A stretch of 64,000 nt of DNA from the NCBI RefSeq assembly GCF_914767665.1, contig NC_059504.1, forward strand, positions 44,299,720 to 44,363,719, read 5' to 3'. This DNA is from Harmonia axyridis (taxonomy: Eukaryota > Arthropoda > Insecta > Coleoptera > Coccinellidae). The stretch's first letter is position 1, and the number at the start of each line of letters is the position of its first letter. Under the pieces are notes generated by a model. The model ran no database searches and was not told where the DNA came from. It saw only the letters and a list, made by a program, of their open reading frames with translations. Shown here piece after piece: positions 1-11,353 of this stretch. The position numbers and the translations under genes were made by a program.

Positions 1-4
1 AATA

Positions 5-190
5 AAGGGTGTTTCATTGAAAAAAATATATCATTTCATGAAATATTATGACAACGCGACTGTCATTTTTGTTTTGTTTTCGGCATCGAGAAGACCACTA
101 AAAATGCTACTAGTTTTCCCATTTAACCGACATCGTAGCATCAATAATAACGGAGTTAGCAATGGTGCCGACTTAATTTGAAACACCCTG
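5..190. mobile_element. MITE with AGGGTGTTTCA termini
   Basis: The left end reads AAGGGTGTTTCA and the right end reads TGAAACACCCTG, so the two ends are inverted repeats. Both sides are flanked by TA (3-4 and 191-192), as expected of a Tc1/mariner-type insertion. The interior of about 160 bp has no coding capacity. The family is not recognised. Confidence 0.6.
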
Positions 191-192
191 TA

Positions 193-1087
193 TACGTTGG
201 AGAACGAAATTAAATTAAATTGATGAAGAAGAACATTGTAAAAATCAATTAATTGAAGTTGATGATTGCCATTCTTTAATACAATGAACAATTTTTTTTC
301 AGTGTATGAAACCATTCATTGCTGTACTTGTCTCAATATCAAGATATCGCAATTACTAAAAAAATTACTAAAGAAATGTTCAGAAAAGATGAGGCAACAT
401 GTGTGAGTGTGTAAACATTGTTGTCTGTCAACGTGTCATTTCATAAGGTGTTCTGAATGAAAACTTACTTTTCATTATTTTTGTTCATCCCTGTATTTAA
501 TCAGAACAAGAAGCTGAGTACGGCATTTGAAAAGTTATGTTGCCGAATAATCAAGTTGAAATTGAAAAAAAATAGAGGCTGAAATGGGCCTAAGAATTCG
601 TCAAAAGAAAAAAAATTCGTTGTAATTTTGTCGTTACCCAAATTTTTCCGGTTGATTGTTTTTAAAATAAAACTAACCATTGTGTAAAGTTCACAGTATT
701 CAATTGTTTCGGGCAAATTCATACCGGGAAAATTTTCCCATTAATTGCGTGGCCTGAAATTAGAAAGATTGGAGATTTTTCAGGAAATTCAGTTACTATT
801 GTAGATTAACACAAAGACATGGAACCTATAATGTTCTAAACATATATAAATCTACGCTATGATCATGCTACAATAGATAACCTACATTCAATTATCAGAA
901 AATAATCGAAATTTCCTCCAGAATCGTACAAAATCTGTTTTCCCGTCAAAAGCTGCGTAACCCAAAACACCCAAATATTCCAAAATATTCGCCCACAAAC
1001 TACAAAAAATCTTACAAATCTTCCAACCACACGAAAAATTCCATTCCTCAACCTATCACACAATCCAATCAACAACTTCCTCGCGAT
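193..1087. other. AT-rich sequence, nothing recognised
   Basis: No convincing coding frame, repeat end or RNA gene is visible. The short open frames here are AT-rich and lack splice or start context. Confidence 0.5.
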
Positions 1088-1297
1088 TTACAAGTTATAC
1101 AAAAAACAAAGCATTAAAAAAATATTCGCGCCGTCCGCGTTCCTACGGTTGACGTCTCGACGCTTCCGGCGCGCACCTCTCTTCGGCTCGGTTGGCGACG
1201 CTTCTGGCGTCGACGGGTTTTGCGATGGGACTGAACGACGGGACGCCAGCCGTCGGGACGCTAAGCCCGCGGCCATTCGGACGCTCACCCTATGAGT
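1088..1297 (-). CDS. Candidate GC-rich exon, minus strand
   Basis: This CpG-rich block stands out sharply from its AT-rich surroundings. Read on the minus strand from an AG acceptor at 1300-1298, it stays open in phase 0 to a stop at about 1088. The predicted product is Arg/Pro/Ser-rich. A second acceptor at 1290 opens a different phase-0 frame that stops about 48 codons later. Phase 0 is what the upstream exon at 13633-13456 requires, so this could be a terminal exon of the long minus-strand gene. A branch-like CTAAC lies upstream in a pyrimidine-rich stretch. The frame choice is not settled, and a CpG-rich promoter is an alternative. Confidence 0.35.
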   Translation of the reverse strand, partial: THRVSVRMAAGLASRRLASRRSVPSQNPSTPEASPTEPKRGARRKRRDVNRRNADGANIFLMLCFLYNL

Positions 1298-1499
1298 CTG
1301 CCCACGGAGTGGCGCTGGTTAGTGAGATTAACGCGAAGGGGGGGATTGAGAGTAAAAAAGAAGAACAGTACGCTTTTCTATGGTTTATTGTCGAGGTCAT
1401 CGACTGTTCGAAGTCGGATTGAGCTTTATGTGACGAAACTTGTCGCGTTCAATAATTCTCGACATTTTGTTAAGTGGAACACGCATATGCAGATACTTT

Positions 1500-1600
1500 C
1501 ATTGAGATTTAATCCCTTTATTAAAATTTTAATCCTACAGTGAGAGCCTCTTGGGTTTTCAACACCGTTAGATGGATAATAAAAAAAAAACTGGGTGTAA
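1500..1600. repeat. Fragment of the ACACCCAGTT MITE family
   Basis: The stretch TTAAAATTTTAATCCTACAG is repeated at about 5412-5431 inside a complete copy. The fragment ends in ACTGGGTGT, the terminus of that element. The left terminus is not recognisable, so this copy is degraded. Confidence 0.45.
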
Positions 1601-1626
1601 GTATATTTTTTGCTTAAAACATTTTG

Positions 1627-1822
1627 ATTCTGAGTAATTCGAAAAATCTAGGTAGAGGTGTTAGACAAGGTGATACCATCTCACCTAACCTTTTCACTCT
1701 AGCCTTGGAAAATGTGTTAAAAAAGCTAGCTTGGGATCGGAAAGGACTGAAAATCGATGGGGCGCATCTCAATCATTTGAGATTTGCAGACGACAGAGTA
1801 CTGATAAGCACAGACAAATACC
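1627..1822 (+). pseudogene. LINE reverse transcriptase fragment (RTE-like)
   Basis: The translation contains GVRQGDTISPNLF (the motif B region) and LRFADDRVLIS (the catalytic FADD box of motif C) with the spacing seen in non-LTR reverse transcriptases of the RTE type. Only about 65 residues survive. There is no endonuclease and no C-terminal region. The frame runs straight into a mariner fragment at about 1822, so the piece is truncated on both sides. Confidence 0.75.
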
Positions 1823-1970
1823 TCAAATACCTATGGTGAGGCCGCTATTAGTTAAAGAACGTGCCGAGAGAAGTTTCAACGCTTCAAGAACGGTGATTTT
1901 GACGTCAAAAACCAGCATGACGGTGGAAGGGAGAAGTCATGGGGATTATTCAGAAACAAGAATATTTTGC
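1822..1970 (+). mobile_element. Mauritiana-type mariner fragment
   Basis: The stretch resembles the N-terminal transposase part of the mariners at 27256 and 38489 (the AAISKRTCREWFQRFK region). It reads in shifted frames and then jumps to the later GMIQKQ region, so it has an internal deletion. It is joined directly to the preceding reverse transcriptase fragment. Confidence 0.6.
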
Positions 1971-2269
1971 GAGGAACGAAGAGTAACCAAGATTGTTTTT
2001 TTTATTCATTCGCAAATCAAAAATATTATCATTTCACAATGTAAATTATTGTTTAAAGAAATTTTGGGACAAGCTCATAAAAATCGGTAGTTGTAAGAGG
2101 AAAAAATCTATAATTTCGTTTTGAACTGAGCAGTCACGTGGTGGTATTTCCTTTTTGAAGCAATCCATCCACTCGATTTTCTTGAACTATGCTTTTTTTT
2201 AATATCAAAACGACTTATCTTAAAGGAAACCCTAAACATATTTATAAATCAAACTAGGAGGGAGATGTA
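1971..2269. other. AT-rich spacer
   Basis: No gene or repeat boundary was recognised. The TA at 2268-2269 is the left target duplication of the next element. Confidence 0.4.
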
Positions 2270-3209
2270 AAGGGTGTTTTTTTTAGAGCTATAGAACTTT
2301 AAATTGCAATAAAACAACGGTGGATTATTCGATTGACATGAATTTTATTTATCCGCAAGATAATCTTGTGGCATTACATTTTAAATATGATTTCTGGCAT
2401 ATGACCGCCACGGCTGGCTCGGATGAAGTCCAATCTGGACGTCCAATTTTCGATGACTTTTTCCAACATTTGTGGCCGTATATCGGCAATAACACGGCGA
2501 ATGTTATCTTCCAAATGGTCAAGGGTTTGTGGCTTATCCGCATAGACCAATGACTTTACATAGCCCCACAGAAAGTAGTCTAGCGGTATTAAATCACAAG
2601 ACCTTGGAGGCCAATTCACAGGTCCAAAACGTGAAATTAGGTGGTCACCAAACGTGTCTTCCAATAAATCGATTGTAGCACGAGCTGTGTGACATGTTGC
2701 GCCGTCTGGTTGGAACCACAGCTCCTGGACATCATGGTAGTTCAATTCAGGAATGAAAAAGTTAGTAATCAAGGCTCTATACCGATCACCATCGACTGTA
2801 ACGTTCTGGCCATCATCGTTTTTGAAGAAGTACGGAACAATGATTCCACCAGCCCATAAAGCGCACCAAACAGTCAGTTTTTCTGGATGTAACGGTGTTT
2901 CGACATACACTTGAGGATTATCTTCACTCCAAATGAGGCAGTTTTGTTTGTTGACGTAGCCATTCAACCAGAAGTGCGCTTCATCGCTTAACAAAATAAA
3001 ATGGACGTAGTGCGCGATACGTATTCCGCACAGAACCATTATTTTCGAAATAAAATTGCACTATTTGCAAGCGTTGTTCAGGCATGAGTCTATTTATGAT
3101 GAATTGCCAAACCAAACTGACAATAAATCACTTGACAGCTGTTAAATCGTTAGCCATCTTGAACAGTAATGCCAACTTAAAGTTTTATACCTCGAAAAAA
3201 AACACCCGT
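2270..3209 (-). mobile_element. Deleted mariner-like element, copy 1
   Basis: The termini are AAGGGTGTTTT at the left and AAAACACCCGT at the right, flanked by TA on both sides. The element is on the minus strand and is 940 bp long, against 1292 bp for the related copy at 13976. The missing part is internal: transposase sequence jumps from the N-terminal ALRPFY region straight to LLSDEAHFWLNGY. The junction is the same as in the copy at 3708, so this is a mobilised non-autonomous derivative or its duplicate. Confidence 0.85.
2374..3039 (-). pseudogene. Mariner-superfamily transposase, catalytic part
   Basis: The open frame of 221 codons contains the three catalytic acidic regions of the IS630/Tc1/mariner superfamily: LLSDEAHFWLNG (first D), FQPDGATCHTA (second D) and PPRSCDLIPLDYFLWGY (third D). 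By my count 36 residues separate the second and third D. The N-terminal DNA-binding part has been removed by the internal deletion except for the first 30 or so codons near the right end of the element. The protein cannot act alone. The deletion has fused sequence so that the reading starts at a fortuitous Met. Confidence 0.85.
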
Positions 3210-3707
3210 TATTCTTAATGGGATTTTTGAGTTCTCTACTTCATGAATCGAAATTGGTACAGATCTCAGTAGGGCTTCATTTTTTCGCTCAAACGAATCC
3301 AAAGGTTTATCAATCAGAATTACTCATGCGATTACTGCCGGGAGCCGTTTATAGGCAGAGTGTAACGAAAATATCGGAAAAGTTGAGTGAAGTTGGAGAA
3401 CTTCGCAAACTCTCTAAGTTCATTTGCATCTTCAGTGTTGAAGTTCGAGTTAGGCAAATATTCGACCCTAATACCGAGACCTATTAACTGCCAAAATTTG
3501 CATCGATGTGGAGCGGCGGGGCAATGAGAGAATTCTTTGGAGGCTATTGCCTCCACAAACTTCGAACGTTCACTCAATTTGTGGTAGGCTCGTGAAGGTG
3601 TATGGCGAACTATGGTTATCTGTCAAATGCAGGTTGAATAAATAATGATATTGCCCAATAAGCTGTCAACATTTAACCAGACCGAATAATTTGAAGAAGG
3701 TTATGTA
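3210..3707. other. Spacer between inverted element copies
   Basis: About 500 bp of unassigned sequence separates the two oppositely oriented deleted elements. The overlapping short open frames show no recognisable motif. Confidence 0.4.
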
Positions 3708-4646
3708 ACGGGTGTTTTTTTTCGAGGTATACAACTTTAAGTTGGCATTACTGTTCAAGATGGTAACCGATTCAACAGCTGTCAAGTGATTTATTCTCAG
3801 ATTGGTTTGGCAATTTATCATGAATAGACTCACGCCTGAACAACGCTTGCAAATAGTGCAATTTTATTTCGAAAATAATGGTTCAGTGCGGAATACGTAT
3901 CGCGCACTACATCCATTTTATTTTGTTTAGCGATGAAGCGCACTTCTGATTGAATGGCTACGTTAACAAACAAAACTGCCGCATTTGGAGTGAAGCTAAT
4001 CCTCAAGTGTATGTCGAAACACCGTTACATCCAGAAAAACTGACTGTTTTGTGCGCTTTATGGGCTGGTGGAATCATTGGTCCGTACGTCTTCAAAAACG
4101 ATGATGGCCAGAACGTTACAGTCAATGGTGATCGGTATAGAGCCATGATTACTAACTTTTTCATTCCTGAATTGAACAACCATGATGTCCAGGAGCTGTG
4201 GTTCCGACAAGACGGCGCAACATGTCACACAGCTCGTGCCACAATCGATTTATTGAAAGACACGTTTGGTGATCGCCTAATTTCACGTTTTGGACCTGTG
4301 AATTGACCTCCAAGATCTTGTGATTTAACACCGCTAGACTACTTTCTGTGGGGCTATGTAGAGTCATTGGTCTATGCGGATAAGCCACGAATCCTTGACC
4401 ATTTGGAAGACAACATTCGCTGTGTTATTGCCGATATACGGCCACAAATGTTGGAAAAAGTCATCGAAAATTGGACGTCCAGATTGGACTACATCCGAGC
4501 CAGCCGTGGCGGTTATATGCCAGAAATCATATTTAAAATGTAATGCCACAAGATTATCTTGCGGATAAATAAAATTCATGTCAATCGAATAATCCATCGT
4601 TGTTTCATTGCAATTTGAAGTTCTATAGGTCTAAAAAAACACCCTT
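3708..4646 (+). mobile_element. Deleted mariner-like element, copy 2
   Basis: The left end reads ACGGGTGTTTTTTTTCGAGG after TA, and the right end reads CACCCTT. It is about 939 bp long on the plus strand and carries the same internal deletion (CCATTTTATTTTGTT junction) as copy 1. The transposase start at about 3821 reads MNRLTPEQRLQIVQF and continues for roughly 33 codons before the deletion. The distal frame (3950-4306 and 4374-4568) holds the catalytic motifs but has a stop before WLNG and one after FGPVN. Confidence 0.85.
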
Positions 4647-4879
4647 TTATATATTCATTTAGAGACCATCTAAAACAACAAAATCTAATCAGTGAACCCG
4701 TATTTTAGACATCTTAGATGCGAGTTAATTCTTGATCTAGACTTCTGTCAACCCGATGATTTGAATAATTTTCCCATAAAAATTCACAGCAAAGTAACAA
4801 AATCGCGTCAGAAACATATTTTCCGTCATAGTAATCCATCTAAACTCGTACGTCCACAAGATACACAGAAAATATTCAA

Positions 4880-5295
4880 ACGTCAACGGAAAACGTACGA
4901 CCCAAATGTCACGGGGGCGCCACGATCGGAACCTAACCTGATCCTCCCACCGCGCGTCCCCAAACACGAGTTTTCCGGAATCCGATAAGTCTACCGCATG
5001 AATTTTGCACAGTTTTACATAACAATGACCATTAGGGTTCATGTAAATAGGACGGGACGGAGGAATACGGAATGCGGACACCGGAGCGGTCCGGATTTCT
5101 CTCGCGGCCGCCTGATTGATATTTGGAGTGTAAAATCACACCGCGCGCTCGCCGAATGGAGCGATTCAATTTGGTCGGACGGGTTATCGGGAAAGGCATT
5201 CTCGATCGTTTTTCTGATAGAGCAATTGGAAAGGCGGCGTGAACGTGCATTAGCCGAATTTCAACGAGACGTAGGCGTCGTTGGACTTCGTTGAA
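4880..5295. other. GC-rich island, function unknown
   Basis: This block is markedly richer in G+C and CpG than its surroundings and is open in several frames on both strands. I found no exon with two good splice borders and a unique frame. It may be a regulatory region or contain an unrecognised exon of the long minus-strand gene. Confidence 0.35.
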
Positions 5296-5369
5296 GAAAT
5301 TATTTCAGAAATATCTTCATTGGTGAAGTAACGTTTAGTTTGAATAGATAGTTGGCTGTAAAAGCTTAT

Positions 5370-5514
5370 ACACCCAGTTGCAAGAACGTTCATTAAAATT
5401 TAATGCCGTCATTAAAATTTTAATCCTACAGTAGGAGAAGGCAATTGGCTATCCGCGCCGTTTAATGTAGGGTTGCAATTTTTATGCGGCATTAAAATTT
5501 AATGAACTGGGTGT
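5370..5514. mobile_element. MITE with ACACCCAGTT termini
   Basis: The left end is ACACCCAGTT and the right end is AACTGGGTGT. Subterminal CATTAAAATTTAATG motifs occur near both ends, and a third AT palindrome lies inside. It is 145 bp long and non-coding. A degraded relative lies at about 1500-1600. Confidence 0.65.
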
Positions 5515-5815
5515 GGGTCTTGAAGAATTTCTGCGATCTAAAATGTTTAAGCTAAGCGCATGAACATGTATAAGGTGAGCTTCTAAGTATCTGCGTTTTT
5601 TTACATGATAATGCAACATTATTTTGAAGAATGATTAGAAATGAATCCAGCAAAGTATTGCCCATTATTAGCTACAACTTTCTCTCATCTTCCTGAAGAA
5701 AAACTCTTCTTCCAAGCTACATTCTTCAATGCAAAAATCACTATATGATATTCATGGAAATATTATTATAAATTTCAATAAAAATTCAGTGCATTAAAGA
5801 AAACAATGTTTAATA

Positions 5816-6583
5816 TTAGGCCACTTGAAAATTACCCGGTCTGATGCACAGATGGCAGTGCTAGTATCAAATCCATATGATTTTTAGTTAGTACCAACCT
5901 TCAAACGATTTGTTTCGAAATTTGACAGCAGTCCGACTATCAGTTTGTGAGATATTGCGTTGTCAGTGTAGCTACTTTTATTTTTTGAAAAAAAAAGAAT
6001 TTCGTGTGCTCATAAAATATTGCTTGTTGAACAGTTGCCGGTGTCTGCACAAGGAAAATCAACCATCATCATTGGTATGTTAAGTTTGATCGTAATGAAG
6101 ACGGCGAATGCAGTGGACGCCCAAAAAAAGCTGTCATCGACGTAAAAATCGAAAAAGTTCACAAAATGATTTTGAATGACGGTAAAGTGAAGTTGATCGA
6201 GATAGCAGACATTGTGAAGATATCTGAACTTGTACATCATATCATTCACGAATACTTGTACATGAGAAAGCTGTGTGCAAAATGGGTATCGCGCAAGTTC
6301 ACAATCGATCAAAAGCAACAATGTTTAAAAGATTCTGACCAGTGTTGGAAAGTGGAATAATCCTGAATTTTTGCGTCGATTTGTGACAATCGATGAAACA
6401 TGGCTCCATAATTTCACTCCAGAGTCCAGTTGACAGTCAGCTAAGTGGACTGCAAACGATGAACCGAACTCAAAGCGAGAAAAAATACAACTGTCAGCTG
6501 GCAAGGATATGGCATCAATATTCGGGGATGCGCAAAGTATAATATTCATTGATTACCTCCAAGAGGGCCAGACCATCAACAGC
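5816..6583 (+). mobile_element. Mariner family 2, copy A (5' part)
   Basis: The element starts with TTAGGCCACTTGAAAA after a TA and matches the left end of the copy at 16142. The transposase N-terminus is internally deleted. Recognisable stretches include KVHKMILNDGKVKLIEIADI and the first catalytic region TIDETWLHNFTPES in a shifted frame. The copy stops at the GQTINS region, where it is joined to a second copy. The joint shares only GC, so it looks like an illegitimate join. Confidence 0.75.
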
Positions 6584-7535
6584 TAAGTTTAAACTTGGTG
6601 AAATGAGCACCACCAGACGACGAAGGCAGTGGACGCCCAAAAGAAGCTGTCACCGACGAAAAAATCAAAAAAATGTCGATTGACAAGATAATTTTGAATG
6701 ACCGTAAAGTGAAATTGATCGAAATAGCAGAAATTGTGAAGATATCATCAGAACGTGTACATCATATCATTCACTAATATTTGTACATGAGATAGATCTG
6801 TGCGAAATGGGTACCGCGCTAGCTCACAATCGATCAAAAGCAGCAACGTGTTAATGATTCTGATCAGTGTTTGAAGCTGTTAAAGTGAAATTAACCTAAA
6901 TTTTTGCGTCGATATGAGACAATGGATGAAACATGGCTCCATCATTTCACTCCGGAGTCCAATCGACAGTCAGCTGAGTGGATTGCACACGATGAACCGA
7001 ATCCAAAACGAGGAAAAATACAACAGTCAGCTGGTAAGGTGATGAGATCAGTATTCCGGAATGCGGAAGGTAAAATATTCATTGATTACCTCCAAAAGAG
7101 CCAGACCATCAACAGCGATTATTATATACCTTTATTGGATCGTTTGAAGGATGAAATCGTTAAAAAACGGGCCCATTTGAAGAAAAAAAGGTGCTGTTTC
7201 ATGTTTCATCAATGAAAGCAAAGGCAAAATTGCATAAATTGGGCCCGAATTGCATCTGCATCCACCGTATTCGCCAGATCTGGCCCCCAGCGACTATTTC
7301 CTGTTCTCAAACCTCGAAAGAATGACGCTGGAAAGGAATTTATCAATGAAGAAGTAATCGCCGAAACTGAGGCCTTTTTTGAAGCGAAAGACAAATCGTA
7401 CTACAAAAATGGTATCGAAAAGTTGGAAGATCGCTATAATCGCTGTTTCGCCCTCGAAGGCAACGATGTTGACTAATAAAATCGAATTCTGCCAAAAAAA
7501 TGTGTTTTACTAAGGTAGACTTTTCAATTGGCGTG
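6584..7535 (+). mobile_element. Mariner family 2, copy B (3' part)
   Basis: Sequence restarts in the middle of the transposase (the AKFK region) and runs to the right terminus near 7535. In-frame stops occur at 6775 (TAA), 6793 (TAG), 6820 (TAG) and 6886 (TGA). All four are also present in the copy at 16142. The later catalytic block PYSPDLAPSDYFLF still has its Asp, but the second-D region is frameshifted and partly lost. Confidence 0.8.
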
Positions 7536-9237
7536 CTATCTTCACATAGTTTCAAAATCCCAAGGCAAATGTAAAGTTCATTGTGTCCTTCAGTTTTCAC
7601 GATTTCTCCTGTCAATTTTGTAACCTATATAATTTGATATACAAGTGGTGTTTTGTATCAAAAAAGAATTGTAAAATCTACCTGAAGATGCCACAGTGTT
7701 GGCAAAAAAAATATTCCTTATAATAGGCCGATTCTTGATGGTAGCCACTATTACATTTGCAGAAGATCCATACATTCACAATATTTTATTTAATTTTTCA
7801 TGAGAAAACTATCGCCTTTACAGCCACACTACACGCAAAAGTTTCACAATGAATCGTTATTTTCAACAAATATTATCGAATTGAAAAACTCTGATCCGTT
7901 TAAAAGTTATGGTAAAAACTTATTTGGTAAAATGTACACTGTATTGCGGTTTTCCTGTAGTTTGGAATAGTTTTCAGCAAATGAAACTGATATAATGACA
8001 AAAAAGATTTAATTATCCCGTGCTAAATATACAAATATTCATTATACGAATGCAAATAGAGAATTAGAGTTATTCGAGGAGTTAGCCGATTTTTCCGTCC
8101 CAATCTCGGAAATAAACTCAAATTTCGAATTCCTTTCAGGGAATTACGGGGTATAAACCCTAAACCGCCATCCAGAAATTCCTCCTTCCAACTTTCTAGA
8201 CTTGAGTGAGCTGGAAGTTACATTGTAACTCGAGAATTTGTACCAAACTCCTTTGAATATTTTATATGAGAAACAACACGAACCTTGTTCCATGTTCGAA
8301 AGGGACAAGAAACGAAGAAGGTCCTTTTGATCCGAAGATCCTGAGTGCATTCTTTCAAGGCAAAGTTGAAAAATCCCGAAAGTTCCTAGTTCGAAATAAT
8401 TCGGTTAACGTCGAGGGTATCCCAAACTTCCGATTTCCATTCTTGTCAGAGGTCAATTTCTGACGAGTCAAGGTTGAACTCACATCGATAACTGTTGCGT
8501 AATATAAAATGGAACAATTTTTCTGAATCAGAAAGAAAAAGTCTTTTTTATATATGAGTTCATGTTCCAATGTGATGAAGGGAGTTATACACTTCCCTTC
8601 AACTTCATAAGTAGGGCCATACCCATAAGAAATCCATGGCCACAGGTTTCAAAGCTTTACTTACTCTCCCCAGGAATGAATGTTCAGCTTGGTTCAGCTA
8701 CAAGCTTGAATACTCTGGGTATCTATAACGTTGTCCCAGGATTAAGAATTCTATATTTTATAGTTGATATATATTCTGCTTGACCTTTTATATATTTCAT
8801 TATTATTTTATATCATTCGTGTCATCTTTGATTCAAATCATTGCTGAGTATTTCGTCAAGAATATGGCTATTAATTTTTATTTATTCTGAAGTATATGAA
8901 ACCAATTCTTGCAATTTCGAATTTCTGAATACCAAATTAGCAAATCCTAATTTCAATACATATTTTCTGAAATCAATTTTTCCTCTTCTGAATTACATAT
9001 TACTATTTTGAAATATAAATTTTAGTTTTTGAATGCTGATGAAATGAGAAGGAACCTTGCAAAAAACACTTTAATTTATTAAACTTATTGTATCAATTTT
9101 TTTGGAATAGAATCATAAATTAAATCACTGTTAATCATAACGGAATAAAAAAATTAAGTTTCTCATTATTGAGAAACCTCCAGGCTTTGTTTGATTCCAT
9201 AATTTTCCATCCTGGATCTAAGACACATAAGCATCTA
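7536..9237. other. Unassigned AT-rich sequence
   Basis: No gene, repeat terminus or RNA is recognised over about 1.7 kb. Open frames between 8144 and 8783 are short and lack coding character. Confidence 0.4.
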
Positions 9238-9335
9238 ATAGCTTATCTTCTTCTTCTTCCAATGCATATCCACTAATGGATGTTTGCGATAACATTTTCC
9301 ATCGCTTCTCTATTTCTTGCGGTATGTATAGCTTA
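9238..9335 (-). mobile_element. RTE-like LINE 3' end fragment
   Basis: On the minus strand the sequence encodes an ending close to EKRWKMLSQT/REAMENVIANIH, the C-terminal tail typical of RTE-like LINE proteins, followed by a GAAGAAGAAGAA tail. The longer LINE copy at 26730 has the related ending REAFSMVIANV. Only about 100 bp remain. Confidence 0.55.
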
Positions 9336-9442
9336 TAGCACTGACGAATTCTTCAGTCATGTCGGAGCTCGGGGAATCCCCTTATTTAGTCTAAGCGCGC
9401 ACGAGATTGCAGAAATATATTTCCGTGCGACGCGTGCATATC

Positions 9443-10586
9443 CATGGGCGCCCGCAGGGGGGGGCCAGGGGGGGCCATGGCCCCCCCTGAGATTTTGGAT
9501 GCCTCATTTTTCAGCACAACACCCTCAATATTACTTTCTCAATCCAAAGGGCAAGGAAAAAAGGAAAGTAATAGATTCACAACTATTTTACGGTTTTCAA
9601 TGGAATTACATACTATACATATAATCCATAATCGGCAGAGGTATTTTTTGAATTAAAAACTTTTTTAGGCGCGTTGAGCACTTCTTGGGTGAAGAAAAAT
9701 CATGGAACCGAAAGCACTCCATGCGTGTCAATTTGTTTATAAATTCATCTTATACACTGCGTCCGTAACCGTTAAGTATGGAACAAAATTCATTTTCAGC
9801 TAAACAGACCATTTTAAGAAATAATCCTGAAACATGTCGATTCTTTATTTTAATTTACCGTATTTTAAAATAATAATCTAATATACAGGGTGAATTACTT
9901 TCGAGTAATGACATCAGCGTCATTTTTTTTTAATGGAATACCCCCATTTTGACTCAATTTTCCGATTACTCTGACTGAGCAGATTCCAAAAATGTATCAC
10001 ATGTTGATTCCAATTGGTACAGGGTGGACAAAAATACAATAGTTTTGTGTGTGCTCATAAAGTGACGCGTAACATTCTTTATTATTATAGTTCAATTAAC
10101 AATATTATCAAAAATACGGCAATTGGTTTGAATATAACACCCTGTAGTTTGTTACATTTTTAGATTGATAAAAATGTATAAACATAAGAAATAATTTCTT
10201 TCATATTCTGTCTGCTAGACCAAAAGTACCAAACATGTTTGGAAACAGCTCATTTTTATTAATCTAAAAATGTAACAAACTACAGGGTGTTACATTCAAA
10301 CCAATTAGCGCTAGACAATAAGTATTTTTGATAATATTGTTAATTTAACTAATAAAGAATATTATGCGTTATTTTATGAGCACACGCGAAACTATTGTAT
10401 TTTTGTCCACCCTGTACCACTTTTAGTGATCTTTTGAAATTCAGAGTAGACGCTGGTGATAAATATAAATACAGAAATAGAAAGAAACGGAATACTGATG
10501 TCGCCTACGACAATCATGGATGCCTTATTGTTTTTCAATTATTTTCATTTTGCCCCCCCTGAGAAAAATTTCTGCGGGCGCCCATG
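9443..10586. mobile_element. hAT-like non-autonomous element
   Basis: The terminal inverted repeats are CATGGGCGCCCGCAG and its complement, flanked by a perfect 8-bp duplication TGCATATC (9435-9442 and 10587-10594). An 8-bp duplication fits the hAT superfamily. The body of 1144 bp has no transposase. Near the left end is a 22-bp perfect palindrome of seven G, CCATGG and seven C (9467-9488). A foldback element is nested at 10018-10416. Confidence 0.8.
10018..10416. mobile_element. Foldback MITE, nested in the hAT-like element
   Basis: The ends read TACAGGGTGGAC and GTCCACCCTGTA, so TA flanks the CAGGGTG termini. The arms of about 165 bp (10018-10186 and about 10253-10416) are near-perfect inverted repeats around a loop of roughly 65 bp. 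There is no coding capacity. It interrupts the hAT-like element and is therefore younger. Confidence 0.85.
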
Positions 10587-11353
10587 TGCATATCTAGCTC
10601 AAGTAATATCAAGTCAAGCAATAAATATCTCATATCAAGTCAAGTCAAGCTGAAGTATGTAATTTTTTACGAGCTTGATTTTCAAATCAAGTAGTTGGTT
10701 AAAATGTCAAGTAACTTGGCTTGATGAATCCCAAATTCTGAATAACAACTTCGAATTCTGAATTATGATACAATTTTCATGTTATGGAATTCGATTAGCA
10801 TTTCTACTACATTTTACGATTTCTGAATTACAATTGGAACAGGTGTAATTTCCACAGGTGGGGATTCCCACGTTGAAGGTGTCAAATCATTCCGGACACA
10901 GCCTGTACAATAATGCGACAAGTTAAATGGCTCGTAACAACATATGGCTTCCAATGTTGTGTTCTGATTACCCCTAATTTGGCATGAATATCGGTGGAAA
11001 CCCCTAAACCATCAGTAAAAGTCCACGGTTAACAAGCAGTTGCTGTGAGCTAATAAATGAGGGAAGATTAGTGGTAATAATCGTTAATTCCAGAGCTACA
11101 AGGAATCAATGTTCGGGAGGAAATCATCCGAAATTTTCCACGATTCGTTGAATGAATATACATATTACTGAATCTTTCTACAATGCACAAACTGAAAACT
11201 TGCATATTTATTTCACAAACTTGCAACTGGTGGTTAACTGGAAGAAACAGTTTATCTAATTCGGATTTACAGAGATCGCAATTTCAACAGATCTCTCTTA
11301 CTCTTCTGTGAAATAGGTATACAAATCAACATTTACATTTCCAATAACAATTT
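10587..11353. other. Unassigned AT-rich sequence
   Basis: No gene or repeat boundary recognised. A short run rich in TCAAGTCAAG lies at about 10600-10720 and looks like a degraded simple repeat. Confidence 0.35.

Noticed and set aside
9280..9656. Plus-strand frames with Pro/Gly-rich segments
   Set aside because: They read through the LINE tail and the GC-rich terminus of the hAT-like element.
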